Assembly (NCBI GenBank): GCA_024760905.1
Contig: CM045733.1
Location: forward strand, 18,627,501 to 18,691,500
Length of the DNA: 64,000 nt
Reading direction: 5' to 3'
Origin: Plotosus lineatus
Taxonomy: Eukaryota > Chordata > Actinopteri > Siluriformes > Plotosidae
Shown: one piece after another, positions 1 through 9,993 of the stretch
Layout: each line of letters begins with the position of its first letter
How positions within the stretch are numbered: the first letter of the stretch is position 1
Notes under the pieces: generated by a model
Seen by the model: the letters and a program-made list of their open reading frames with translations, nothing else
Databases searched by the model: none
Told to the model about the DNA's origin: nothing
Made by a program: the position numbers and the translations under genes

Positions 1-36
<36 letters not shown>

Positions 37-37
37 G
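1..37. repeat. (TG)n / (CG)n microsatellite
   Basis: An uninterrupted TG dinucleotide run continues from the left edge into a short CG run. Its true length is cut by the window boundary. Confidence 0.95.
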
Positions 38-139
38 TCGTGTCCAAGAGGAATTCAGATTCATCAGATGGCAATTCTACCAAGAAAGCAAGGAAGGCTT
101 TTTTTTTTGGAGAAAAAGATGAAATTGAAAGTGAGATCT

Positions 140-526
140 CCATCTGTTTCACTCCACGGTGTCTACAATTTTGAAGGACAAGGACCGCATTAAGGAAGCA
201 GTGAAAGCAGCAGCCCCATTTAAGTCAGCTATCATCACAAAACAGCATGAAGTACCGATTGCAGAGATGGAAAAGTTTCTATACACGTGATTGGAAGACA
301 ATAGGCAAAGAAATGTGAAAATGATGTTGCAAGCAGTGCAAAGTAAGGCTACAAGTTTATTTCGCATGTTGAAAGAACGTGTCGGTGAAGAATATACTTC
401 GCATGAATTCATAGTGAGTGCTGGGTGGGTTCGGTTTCGTTGTGTTAAAAATCCGACTTTCGACCAATCCGACTTACGACTGATTGGTCAGAACCGATCT
501 AGGTCATAACTCGAATGGTGACTGTA
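140..526 (+). pseudogene. Tigger/pogo transposon relic (CENP-B-type DNA-binding region plus right terminus)
   Basis: Codons from 144 read STVSTILKDKDRIKEAVK, then EKFLYT, a TGA stop at 288-290, and LEDNRQRN, then AKSLF-like and EEYTSHEFIVSAGW. This is the layout of the psq-type helix-turn-helix followed by the CENP-B helix-turn-helix (HTH_CENPB) of Tigger/pogo transposases. The frame dissolves after about 440. From there to 526 the DNA has alternating CGACTTTCGACC / CGACTTACGACT phrases and ends in GGTGACTG followed by TA, as Tigger termini do (CAGTCACC on the other strand). The whole DDE catalytic region is absent. I infer an internally deleted, dead element. Confidence 0.65.
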
Positions 527-747
527 TACTGTATTTGCTTAGCCATATTGAAATTTTTGTTTCGTTCAATACAACCTGCAGTATCTCCTCACCTGATTGA
601 ATAAATATTGCCAGAGATCAGGGATGAGAAGGATCTAGTCCAGGACAACGTACCAATGTATGGGATTCATTTATGACAATCTCAGTTTCCATGTCTCAAA
701 CCCCATCAGGCAATAATTTGCAACTTACAGCAGGATGTTGATAACCA

Positions 748-807
<60 letters not shown>

Positions 808-808
808 A
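748..808. repeat. (CA)n microsatellite
   Basis: About 28 CA units in a nearly uninterrupted run. Confidence 0.95.
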
Positions 809-1878
809 AATGATCCTGCTGGCTGCCATGAATGCAACATGTTACACACTTTTGTTGTGGTGTTTGTACGGCATGTTCTGAGGAATGAAGCTAGTGTTGG
901 ATGATCTAAGAAATGAGCCAAAGCAACTGAGAAAAACTGTAAACCATCGTGAACTTAATGCTGTATGATTTGTGTTTTTAGCTATTTTCACCCAAATGAG
1001 AACAGATTTCCCTTTTGAATGTGGTTCCTCTCAAGGTTTCTTCCTCGTGTCACCTGAGGGAGTGTTTTCTTGTCACTGTTGCTGCGGGATATGTACGGTT
1101 TGTGACTTCTTAACATGTAAGGGCGTTCCATATTCTGTGGTTGAACCAAATCTTTACAAAAGACTGAACCTCTCCAATAAGACAGTACGTAATTATTTTC
1201 AAGATAAGGTTTAGTGTACACACTTATCTCAGTAAAAGATGTTTACTAAAGGTACAAATAGCGTATGCATCGAAACGCGATTTTGCTTCCAAGTTTAGCA
1301 GATGAAACAAATTATAACATGTCTATCCAGATCATTGCATTACATGCAACTGCAAAAAAGAGTAAAATTTCTTACATTTCTCGCATGTCTACACTTGCAC
1401 CTTCTGTACAGTAAACAAACCTGTGAACTCTCTCAAAGTGTATTCAGGCTTCAGAAACTGGTTAGAAAGAGATATGTTCACAAAAATGCTCTGAGTTGGA
1501 ACGAATGAAAACAAAAGAGTCATTGATGCCAAGACTCAGGTTGATGATGAACTGGACTGAAGCGTTAAAGTCTCCAATGCTTCTTAACTATGAGAAATGA
1601 CTCGTGTATTTAAAAGTTGTGACTTCTGTTTAGGTTCACATTTGTAGATGAGAAAGTAGTGCACTTCATAAACAAATGCTGTTTGAAAATAGAACACCTA
1701 AGAAAACTGGGACCATCACATCGCATGACCCGAGTATTCGTAACCTCTTGTTCTCTATATCACGCTCTAAGAAAACAATTTCTCACGTTTTTTCCTTTTT
1801 TTTATAGTATATAAAAATTTCAAAGAATAACACAGGGTTCCCATGTGTATACAAACACCGGAGGGACAGATAAATGTA
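809..1878. other. No gene recognised
   Basis: About 1.1 kb of moderately AT-rich sequence. Short open frames exist (one of 80 codons from 972, cysteine-rich) but I see no family motif, no splice structure and no repeat signature. I leave it unannotated. Confidence 0.5.
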
Positions 1879-3161
1879 CGGGGATCCCTCATTTTCTGCG
1901 GTTAATTGGGACCGAGATCCCCCTGTGACCGCCGAATTCTGCGATGTAGGATCGACCCCCTCTGACTGACGTACAGTATACACACATGTATCTGTGTATA
2001 TAATATCAATAAATACATATCCAATGCTATAAATGCAAATAATAAATAATAACAATTAAACATTCAAAAATAATGCATACGATGTAAATAAAATATAAAT
2101 ACGCGCACATACAGACATGCGAGCATGCGCGCGAGTGCACACACTCAGATGCGCACTTCTTTTCCTTTCGGCTGCTCCCTTCAGGGGTCGCCACAGCAAA
2201 TCATCCGCCTCCATCTCGCCCTGTTCTCTGCATCTTCTTCTCTTACTCCAACGACCTTCATGTCTTCCTTCACCACATCCATACATCTCTTCTTTGGTCT
2301 TCCTCTCGGCCTTCTGCCTGGTAGTTCCAACCTCAGCATCCTACTGCCAATATACTCACTATCCCTCCTCTGTACATGTCCAAACCATCTCAATCTAGAC
2401 TCTCTGTCTTTGTCTCCAAAACACCTTATATGTGCTGTCCCTCTGATGTACTTATTTCTGATCCTATCCATCCTCGTTACTCCCAGAGAGAACCTCAACA
2501 TTTTCATCTCCGCTACCTCCAGCTCTGCCTCCTGCCTTTTCCTCAGCGCCACTGTTTCTAAGCCATACAACATCGCTGGCCTCACCACCGTCTTGTACAC
2601 TTTTCCCTTCATTCTTGCTGACACTCTCCTATCGCACATCACACCGGACACTTTTCTCCAACCATTCCAGCCTGCCTGCACACGCTTCTTCACCTCTTTT
2701 CCACACTCTCCATTGCTCTGCATTGTTGAGCCTAAGTACTTAAAATCCTCCACCTTCGTTATCTCTGCTCCCTGTAACATCACCGTTCCTCCTGGGTCCT
2801 TCTCATTCACACACATCTATTCTGATTTTCTGAGGCTAACTCTGCTCTCCTTTCCAGGGCATACCTCCACCTCTCTAGATTTTCCTCCACTTGTTCTCTG
2901 CTCTCACTACAGATCACCTCACATAAAAATATAAATAGTTTTGATGGGGAGTTTTGGTTTGTTTTTTTGCTTTTGTTTGGTTTGTTTTTTGTTGGGTTTT
3001 TTTGTTTTTTTGCATAATTGGCCTTATTTTGTGGCATTTTCCTTAACTTTTTCCCCTATTCTTCCTTAATTTCCTTATTTTTTAATTTGATTATTATTTT
3101 TTTTTTAACGCAATGCACTGAAGCCGCATGAATTGAAGTGCGAAGTAGCGAGGGATCCCTG
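1879..3161 (-). mobile_element. GGATCCCT-ended MITE, copy 1, split by a LINE
   Basis: The ends read GGGATCCCTCATTTTCTGCG (left) and TAGCGAGGGATCCCTG (right) and are flanked by TA on both sides (1877-1878, 3162-3163). Between them lies the common body of this family: the CGGTTAATTGGGACCGAGA block, an AT-rich core and a KTTTTGTTTG tract. A truncated LINE (2157-2914) interrupts the body between GATGCGCAC and CTCACATAAAA, which are contiguous in the copy at 61.5 kb. There is no coding capacity of its own. CAG-type ends and a TA target suggest mobilisation by a Tc1/mariner-superfamily (pogo/Tigger) transposase, which is an inference. Confidence 0.8.
2157..2914 (-). mobile_element. 5'-truncated RTE-like LINE (3' end of reverse transcriptase ORF)
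   Basis: Minus-strand codons from 2816 to 2181 encode the C-terminal third of the LINE reverse transcriptase: YMCVNEKDPGG, the thumb-like VEDFKYLGS, LRWFGHVQRRDSEYIG, LPGRRPRGRPKKR, ending RRMICCGDP. The 3' terminus (GCTGTGGCGACCCCTGAAGG then CCGAAAGG) matches the tail of the full-length copies at 6-12 kb. No RT active site is included. The 5' truncation is typical of incomplete reverse transcription. This copy keeps an open frame through GRRPRGRPKK, whereas the 6-7 kb copies carry an extra base there. Confidence 0.85.
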
Positions 3162-3690
3162 TATACGTACTGTAAGTCTTGAAGTCCCAAAAACAGCTCA
3201 ATGGTTAGATGTTTTTTCTTATCAATGATGCGGCACTCACATGATGCTTGAGATACTTATGAAGTCTAAATGATAGCAGTAAATCTGTCTGTGTTTATTC
3301 TCTAGCCCATTTTTGCTACGTGTCTTGATTACAAGCATGCATAAATAAATGAAGGAAGGAATAAATTAATAAATGGATATGTGTTAAATTATTGACACAA
3401 TATAATAATTTGCTTATTATAATATGTAATATATCCCAAACATTCCACTACTGACTTTCCTGATGAAGACTGTAAAATTAGTAAAAAAAAAAAAAAGAAA
3501 AAGATAAGTTGGAGGGTTTTAGGCAATCTACAAAACAATCAAAAAATATTCTTTGATATAAGAAAAAATGAATAAACAAACAAGTTAAACTAAGATATTC
3601 ATTCATTCATTTTCTTACTTGGGATCAGTAAGCCAGCTCCCTACCACCAGGCCTCCATTGCCCCTAAACCAAGACATTTTCTTATATAAG
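3162..3690. other. AT-rich stretch with a short SINE-head remnant
   Basis: No gene seen. Around 3631-3672 the phrase CTACCACCAGGCCTCCATTG resembles the reversed head of the local tRNA-derived SINE. The rest is AT-rich with an A-run at 3482. Confidence 0.5.
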
Positions 3691-3692
3691 TA

Positions 3693-3757
<65 letters not shown>
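3690..3757. repeat. (TA)n microsatellite
   Basis: An alternating TA tract of about 33 units lying directly beside a CAGTATGCCC transposon end. Confidence 0.95.
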
Positions 3758-3759
<2 letters not shown>

Positions 3760-3935
3760 TATGCCCTTGACTATGCGCGGTTTTGCACCCACGGTTTGGG
3801 TATTCGCTGACTGCCGAGCAACCGGCATGTGATTCAAATTCAGCCAATGGCTGTCCTCCTTTCTCCTGATTGGTTGAGCTGATGTCCCGCCCCTTTTCCT
3901 CATTCGCGCACAAGTTGTCATTGAGCCTCTTTTTT
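3757..3935 (+). mobile_element. Terminal fragment of a Tigger-like element
   Basis: It starts ACAGTATGCCCTTGACTATG followed by CGCGG / CACCCACGG phrases, the style of Tigger/mariner termini (CAG start, TA at the border). No matching right end was found, so only one terminus survives or the partner is too diverged to see. Confidence 0.4.
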
Positions 3936-4700
3936 TGTGTGTGTTTTAATTACCAGTTAAGCTCTATACCACTCAAACGCTATGCATCTTCTCTGGCTAA
4001 GCGATAGAAAATGCTGGATGTCTCTGACCTAAGTTCATGTTTATGCGTGAGATTTTATGTTCTGTAGCATGTTTAACAAACGATACCAAAAGGATCAACT
4101 TTATTACAGTACTCTTCATGTCCTTTTACACTGAAGTTGGAGTGACATCTCCAAGATAGCGCTGCCCAGAGGGCGATGTCATGGAGTTCTCATAGTCAAA
4201 TTGTTTCTTTGTTCGTTTTAATTTTTTTGATTTGTTGTTTTGTTTGTTCATGTTTTGCACTATGCTCGTCTACGACCGGTCAACTCTACTACAGCCATAA
4301 GATCAAAGTATCTTCTGGCGTGTATAACTAAGCAGAGCTAATAGCAATAGCTATTAGCTAGCAATAATCCCAGGCGTGAAAGTGGCCGAACGACGACGCC
4401 GGCGCTTGGGATTGCAGGGGATGAAGGCCGTGTAGCCAGCTGGTACAATCGCCTTATCGGGTGTACTCTCCTCGAGCCATGTTTCACAGAAACACAGTCC
4501 TGTAGATCCCTCTGTCCTGCAATCTGAGCATGAAGCTCATCCATCTTGTTTCGCAGGGGCTGAACATTTTCAAGCAGTATGGCCGGAAGTGTGAACCAAA
4601 CCTCTGAGTACTCCGCCTGGGCTTAACTGGTAACCACTAGCGAACCGCTAGCATTGAGCTGCCATAGCATATAAGCTCAAGATAGAAGTTGTTGCATGCT
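3936..4700. other. No gene recognised
   Basis: About 760 bases without splice-consistent or family-recognisable coding sequence. I see no clear repeat family. Confidence 0.5.
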
Positions 4701-4978
4701 TAGCATGTTAGATGTTTTGGAGACAAAGTCAGAGAGGCTAGATTGAGATGGTTTGGACATGTACAGTGGAGGGATAGTGAGTATATTGGTAATAGGATGC
4801 TGAGGTTGGAACTACCAGGCAGAAGGCCCAGAGGAAGACCAAAGAGAAGATTTATGGATGTTTTGAAGGTGGACATGAAGGTCGTTGGAGTAAGAGTAGA
4901 AGATGCAGAGGATAGGGAGAGATGGAGGCAGATCATTTGCTATGGCAACCCCTGAAGGGAACGGCCGAAAGAAAAAAG
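4701..4978 (+). mobile_element. 3'-terminal fragment of the RTE-like LINE
   Basis: Plus-strand codons give CFGDKVREARLRWFGHVQ, then DSEYIGNRMLRLELPGRRP and RWRQIICYGNP with a stop at 4953, followed by the family 3' tail CCCCTGAAGGGAACGGCCG and an AAGAAAAAAG end. It is the same family as the minus-strand copies to the right but in the opposite orientation. It is strongly 5'-truncated, to under 300 bp. Confidence 0.85.
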
Positions 4979-5886
4979 AAAAAAGAAAACATTAAATTAA
5001 ATTAAATATTAAAATATTTAAAATATTAACTGAAAACTAAATTCATAGTTCAAAACAAAACTGAAAATAAAAGTTTGTTGTTAAAATAATGGCAATATGG
5101 TTTGATTTCTTGAATTTTATTTTATGTTTGTTTACTATGTCCCCGGACTGCTTCTCCTCTTCCTGCTGAGCGTAATGATGTAATGATGTAATGATGCTAA
5201 TTCCAAAAGTGTGTTGTAACTTTATTTATTGATTACACTGGATTTACACTGAGGCACAATGTCCATGATCTCTACAATTTTAGACAATCCCGATCATGGG
5301 GGGTCATGTGATTTTGAGGGTGCTTGGTAAATCCATTATGATTACACTGATTGTGACCAAATTTTGACAATCAATAATTTTACAGCGATTATTTTACATT
5401 TTACAGTTTTACAGCAATGTATTAAGATTTGACACCACATATAATAAAATACAGTAGAGTGCAGTAGTGCTTAACAGACCTTAACAGAGCATAACAGACC
5501 TCGATGCGCCATTGTAGGGGGTCTTGATGAACACGATTGAACTTGGAAAAACAATTCCTTCAAGTTTCATCTCATGGATGTCCCCCATCTCCTTTGTATA
5601 CCCCAATCTTGATCCATTCAATCTTATAAATAACGATGTTTCACACTTTTCAAATTGTGAAGATTGTGAACATGAAACCGCAGTGGAAACCCAGATTTGG
5701 CTCTGAAGATAAAATTGGCTTTTCCCCTAAAATTACATTATAAATTCAGCATTTAGTAATAAACTTATTTTTAATGTTAAAAGACTCTCTTGGTTTACCT
5801 TTGTTGTTTCTACTCCAAAATGAGTGCATGATGAGTTCAGGCCTGCATTTCCCTGAATGAGTCACAAAAATAAAAAAGTTTACCAG
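4979..5886. other. AT-rich, no gene recognised
   Basis: About 900 bases of AT-rich sequence with a short TGATGTAA triplication near 5173. A 60-codon open frame from 5524 shows no recognisable motif. Confidence 0.5.
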
Positions 5887-5903
5887 TTCACCATTTCATT
5901 TCT
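5887..5903. repeat. Target-site duplication of the outer LINE (left copy)
   Basis: TTCACCATTTCATTTCT occurs here and again at 12239-12255, exactly bordering the 3' and 5' ends of the outer LINE copy. Confidence 0.85.
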
Positions 5904-6834
5904 TCTTCTTCTTCTTTTCCTTTCGGCTTTTCCCTTCACTGGTTGCCACAGCAAACGATCCGCCTCCATCTCACCCTATCCTTTGTATCTTCTACTCTTA
6001 CTCCAACTACCTTCATGTCCTTCTTCACCACATCCATAAATCTTCTCTTTGGTCTTCCTCTAGAACCTTCTGCCTGGTAGTTCAAATCTCAGCTTCCTAC
6101 TACCAATATACTCACTATCCCTCCTCTGTACATGTCCAAACCATCTCAATCTAGCCTCTCTGACTTTGTCTCCAAAACATCTTACATGTGCTGTCCCTCT
6201 GATGTACTCATTCCTGATCCTATCCATCCTCGTTACTCCCAAAGAGAACCTCAACATTTTCATCTCTGCTACCTCCAGCTCTGCCTCCTGTCTTTTCCCC
6301 AGGGCCACTGTTTCTAAAAAATGCAACATCGCTGGCCTCATCACCATCTTGTACACTTTTCCTTTCATTCTTCCTGATACCCTCCTATCACACATTACAC
6401 TGGACACTTTTCTCCAACCATTCCAACCTGCCTGCACACGTTTCTTCACCTCTTTTCCACACTCTCCATTGCTCTGGATTGTTCAGCCTAAGTACTTAAA
6501 ATCCTCCACCTTCTTTATCTCTGCTCCCTGTAACCTCACTGTTTCTCTTGGGTCCTTGTCATTCACACACATGTATTCTGTTTTACTGAGGCTAACCTTC
6601 ATTCCTCTTCTTTCCAGGGCATACCTCCTCCTCTCTAGATTTTCCTGCACTTGTTCTCTGCTCTCACTACAGATCACAATGTCATCTGCAAACATCATAG
6701 TCCATGGAGATTCTTGTCTAACCTTGTCTGTCACCCTGTCCATCACCATCGCAAACAAGAAGGGGCTGAGAGCTAACCCTTGACGCAGTCCCACCTCCAC
6801 CTTGAACTCTTTTGTCACACTGAAAGCACACCTC
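5904..6834 (-). mobile_element. Outer RTE-like LINE, 3' segment
   Basis: This is the 3' part of a full-length LINE interrupted by another copy of the same family. Minus-strand codons cover the RT palm (GLALSPFLFAMVMDRV, FADDIVICSE near 6690), the VEDFKYLG region, and FGDKVREARLRWFGHVQ to LPGRRF. The frame breaks near 6480 and at GRRF-stop (6060). The start at 6834 coincides with the 17-bp duplication CACTGAAAGCACACCTC, whose second copy at 9994-10010 reopens the element. Total reconstructed length without the insertion is about 3.16 kb. Confidence 0.85.
6818..6834. repeat. Target-site duplication of the inner LINE (left copy)
   Basis: CACTGAAAGCACACCTC is repeated exactly at 9994-10010 on the far side of the inner LINE. 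It is ordinary coding sequence of the outer LINE, so the duplication marks the insertion. Confidence 0.9.
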
Positions 6835-6997
6835 TTCTTCTTCTTCTTCTTCTTTTACTTTCGGCTTTTCCCTTCAGTGGTTGCCACAGCAAACCATCCG
6901 CCTCCATCTCACCCGATCCTTTGTATCTTCTACTCTTACTCCAACTACCTTCATGTCCTTCTTCACCACATCCATAAATCTTCTCTTTGGTCTTCCT

Positions 6998-8368
6998 CTA
7001 GAACCTTCTGCCTGGTAGTTCAAATCTCAGCTTCCTACTACCAATATACTCACTATCCCTCCTCTGTACATGTCCAAACCATCTCAATCTAGCCTCTCTG
7101 ACTTTGTCTCCAAAACATCTTACGTGGGCTGTCCCTCTGATATACGCATTTCTGATCCTATCCATCCTCGTTACTCCCAGGGAGAACCTCAACATTTTCA
7201 TCTCCGCTACCTCCAGCTCTGCCTCCTGCCTTTTCCTCAGCGCCACTGTTTCTAAGCCATACAACATCGCTGGCCTCACCACCATCTTGTACACTTTTCC
7301 CTTCATTCTTGCTGACACTCTCCTATCGCACATCACACCGGATACTTTTCTCCAACCATTCCAGCCTGCCTGCACACGCTTCTTCACCTCTTTTCCACAC
7401 TCTCCATTGCTCTGGATTGTTGAGCCTAAGTACTTAAAATCCTCCACCTTCGTTCTCTCTGCTCCCTGTAACATCACCATTCCTCCTGGGTCCTTCTCAT
7501 TCGCACACATGTATTCTGATTTTCTGAGGCTAACCTTCATTCCTCTCCTTTCCAGGGCATACCTCCACCTCTCTAGATTTTCCTGCACTTGTTCTCTGCT
7601 CTCACTACAGATCACGATGTCATCTGCAAACATCATAGTCCATGGAGATTCTTGTCTCACCTCGTCTGTCAGCCTGTCCATCACCATAGCAAACAAGAAG
7701 GGGCTCAGAGCTGACCCTTGATGCAGTCCCACCTCCACCTTGAATTCGTCGGTCATACCGACAGCACACCTCACCACTGTCTTACATCTCTCATACATGT
7801 CCTGCACCACTCTAACATACTTCTCTGCCACTCCAGACTTCCTCATGCAATACCACAGTTCTTCTCTTGGCACCCTGTCATATGCTTTTTCCAGATCCAC
7901 AAAGGCACAATGTAGCTCCCTCTGACCTTCTCTGTACTTCTCTATTAACATCCTCAAGGCAAACATTGCATCTGTGGTGCTCTTTCTTGGCATGAAACCA
8001 AACTGTTGTTCACAAATGCTGACCTCTGCCCTTAGTCTAGCTTCCACTATTCTTTCCCATAACTTCATCGTATGGCTCATCAACTTTATCCCTCTGTAGT
8101 TGCCGCAACACTGCAGGTCTCCCTTGTTCTTAAAAATGGGCACCAGCACACTTCTCCTCCACTCCTCCGGCATCTGCTCACTCTCTAGTACCTTGTTGAA
8201 TGTTCTTGTCAGAAAATCTACTGCTACCTCTCCTAGACACTTCCATACCTCCACAGGTATATCATCAGGACCAACTGCCTTTCCATTCTTCATCCTCTTC
8301 AATGCCCTTCTCACTTCACCCTTACTGATCTTTGCTACATCCTGCTCCTCAATGGTTACCTCCTCCAC
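6998..8368 (-). pseudogene. Inner LINE reverse transcriptase ORF
   Basis: 456 codons covering the RT from EVRRALKRMKNGKAVGPD (fingers) through GNYRGIKLMSHTMK, EQQFGFMPRKSTTDAM, VDLEKAYDRV, GLHQGSALSPFLFAM, FADDIVICSE (active-site DD) and VEDFKYLG to the thumb and WFGHVQRRDSEYIG. It is detached from the upstream linker (8356-8970) by a one-base indel near 8365 and stops early at GRRF because of an extra base compared with the copy at 2.2 kb. Confidence 0.85.
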
Positions 8369-8897
8369 TCTTTTTGTCTCTCATTTTCCTCATTCATCAG
8401 CTCTTCAAAGTACTCTTTCCATCTTCCCAGCACACTTCTGTCATTAGTCAATACAGTTCCCTCTCTGTCCTTTATCAATCTAACTTGCTGCATGTCCTTC
8501 CCATCTCTATTTCTCTGCTGTGCCAACCTGTATAGATCATTTTCTCCCTCTTTACTATCCAACCTATCATACAAGTCATCATACGCCCTCTGTTTGGCCT
8601 TAGCCACTGCTACTTTTGCCTTACGCTGTGTCTCCCTGTACTCCTGTTTACTCTCTTCGGTCCTCTTGATGTCCCACTTCTTCTTGGCTAACCTCTTCCT
8701 CTGTACACACTCCTGCACTTCCTCATTCCACCACCAAGTCTCCTTATCTACTTTCCTTCCAGAGGACACACCAAGTACTCTCCTACCTGTGTCCCTGATC
8801 ACATTTGCTGTGGTTGTCCAGTCATTTGGAAGCACTTCCTGGCCACCCAAAGCCTGTTTCAACTCCTCCTTGAAGACAACACGACACTCTTCCTTTT

Positions 8898-9875
8898 TCA
8901 GCTTCCACCACTTTGTCTTCTGCTCTGCCTTTGCCTTTTCACCTTTCTCACCATCAGAGTCATCCTGCACACCACCATCCTATGCTGTTTGGCAACACTC
9001 TCACCCACGATGACTTTGCAGTCACTGACTTCCTTCAAATTACATCGCCTACACAAGATGTAGTCTACCTGTGTGCGCCTACCTCCGCTTTTATAAGTCA
9101 CCCTATGCTCCTGTTTCTTCTCAAAGAAAGTATTCACCACAGCCATTTCTATCCTTTTTGCAAAATCTATCAACATCTGTCCTTCTGCGTTCCTGTCCTG
9201 GATACCAAACCTGCCCATCACTTCCTCGTCCCCTCTGTTGCCTGCACCAACATGTCCATTGAAGTCTGCACCAATGACCACTCTTTCACCTCTGGGGGTA
9301 CTCTGCATCACTTCATCTAAGTCACTCCAGAATCTCTCCTTCTCTTCTAGCTCACATCCTGCCTGTGGGGCATAAGCACTAACAACATTGAGCATTACAC
9401 CTTCAATTTCTAACTTGAGATTCATCACTCTGTCTGACACTCTTTTCACTTTTAGAACATTCCTGACAAACTCCTCCTTCAAGATGACTCCGACTCCATT
9501 TCTCTTCTCATCCACACCGTGATAAAATAGCTTAAACCCTGCTCCTAAGCTTTTAGCTTTGCTACCTTTCCACCTGGTCTCCTGAACACACAGTATGTCC
9601 ACCTTCCTCCTCTGCATCATGTCAACCAGCTCTCTACCTTTTCTGTGCATAGTTCCAACATTCAAAGTCCCCACTCTCAGTCCTAGACTCATGCCTTTCC
9701 TCTTCTCTCTCTGCCTACGGACACGCCTCCCACCTCTCCTTCTTCGACGTCTTCGACCAAGAGTAGTCCAATTTCCATCAGCACCCTGTTGTTTGACAGC
9801 ACTGATGGCGGTCGTTGTTAACCCGGGCCTCGACCGATCCGGTATGGAGGTAATACTTTTGATTTGCATCATCAA
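8898..9875 (-). pseudogene. Inner LINE endonuclease domain ORF
   Basis: 325 codons, starting ATGATGATGCAAATCAAAAG. It holds an exonuclease-endonuclease-phosphatase fold: N-terminal QETRWKG, central GADFNGHVGAGNRGDEE, RVTYKSGGRRTQVDYILC and C-terminal AKQHRMVVCR, which are the metal-binding and histidine motifs of APE-type LINE endonucleases. It would nick target DNA for target-primed reverse transcription. The last 15 codons are out of frame relative to the sister copy at 11 kb, which continues with KKAKAEPKTKWWKLKK. A one-base indel near 8940 therefore truncates it. Confidence 0.85.
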
Positions 9876-9993
9876 TAATTGGCATTGGTTTTACGTCGGA
9901 TGCTCTTCCTGACACAACCCTCTGCATTTCTCCGGGCTTGGGACCGGCATGAGGGGGAGAAACACTGGTTAGTGCCCCCCCACCTCATGGCTG

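Larger units (their letters stand above)
6835..9993 (-). mobile_element. Inner full-length RTE-like LINE (endonuclease-reverse transcriptase)
   Basis: A complete copy of about 3.16 kb on the minus strand. The 5' UTR contains GGTTGTGTCAGGAAGAGC. The AP-type endonuclease (9875 to about 8940) shows RVGTLNVGTM, QETRWKGSK, GADFNGHVGAG, RTQVDYILC and the terminal QHRMVVCRM. A linker rich in K/E/R follows. The reverse transcriptase (8368-6998) shows VDLEKAYDRVPREELW, GSALSPFLFAMVMDRL and the catalytic FADDIVI near 7616-7636. The 3' end is CTGAAGGGAAAAGCCGAAAG plus (AAG)n. Frame changes lie near 8940 and 8365, and an added base makes GRRF-stop at 6998, so it is not translatable as one protein. Clade placement (RTE/Rex3-like) rests on domain order, lack of a separate ORF1 and 3' simple repeat. 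Confidence 0.9.

Noticed and set aside
972..1214. An 80-codon cysteine-containing frame
   Set aside because: No signal peptide, no spliced context, no family motif; overlaps an equally long antisense frame.
2125..2934. A 269-codon plus-strand frame (and similar 205-codon frames at 6166 and 7104)
   Set aside because: Antisense shadows of the LINE reverse transcriptase. The same shadow recurs at each LINE copy.
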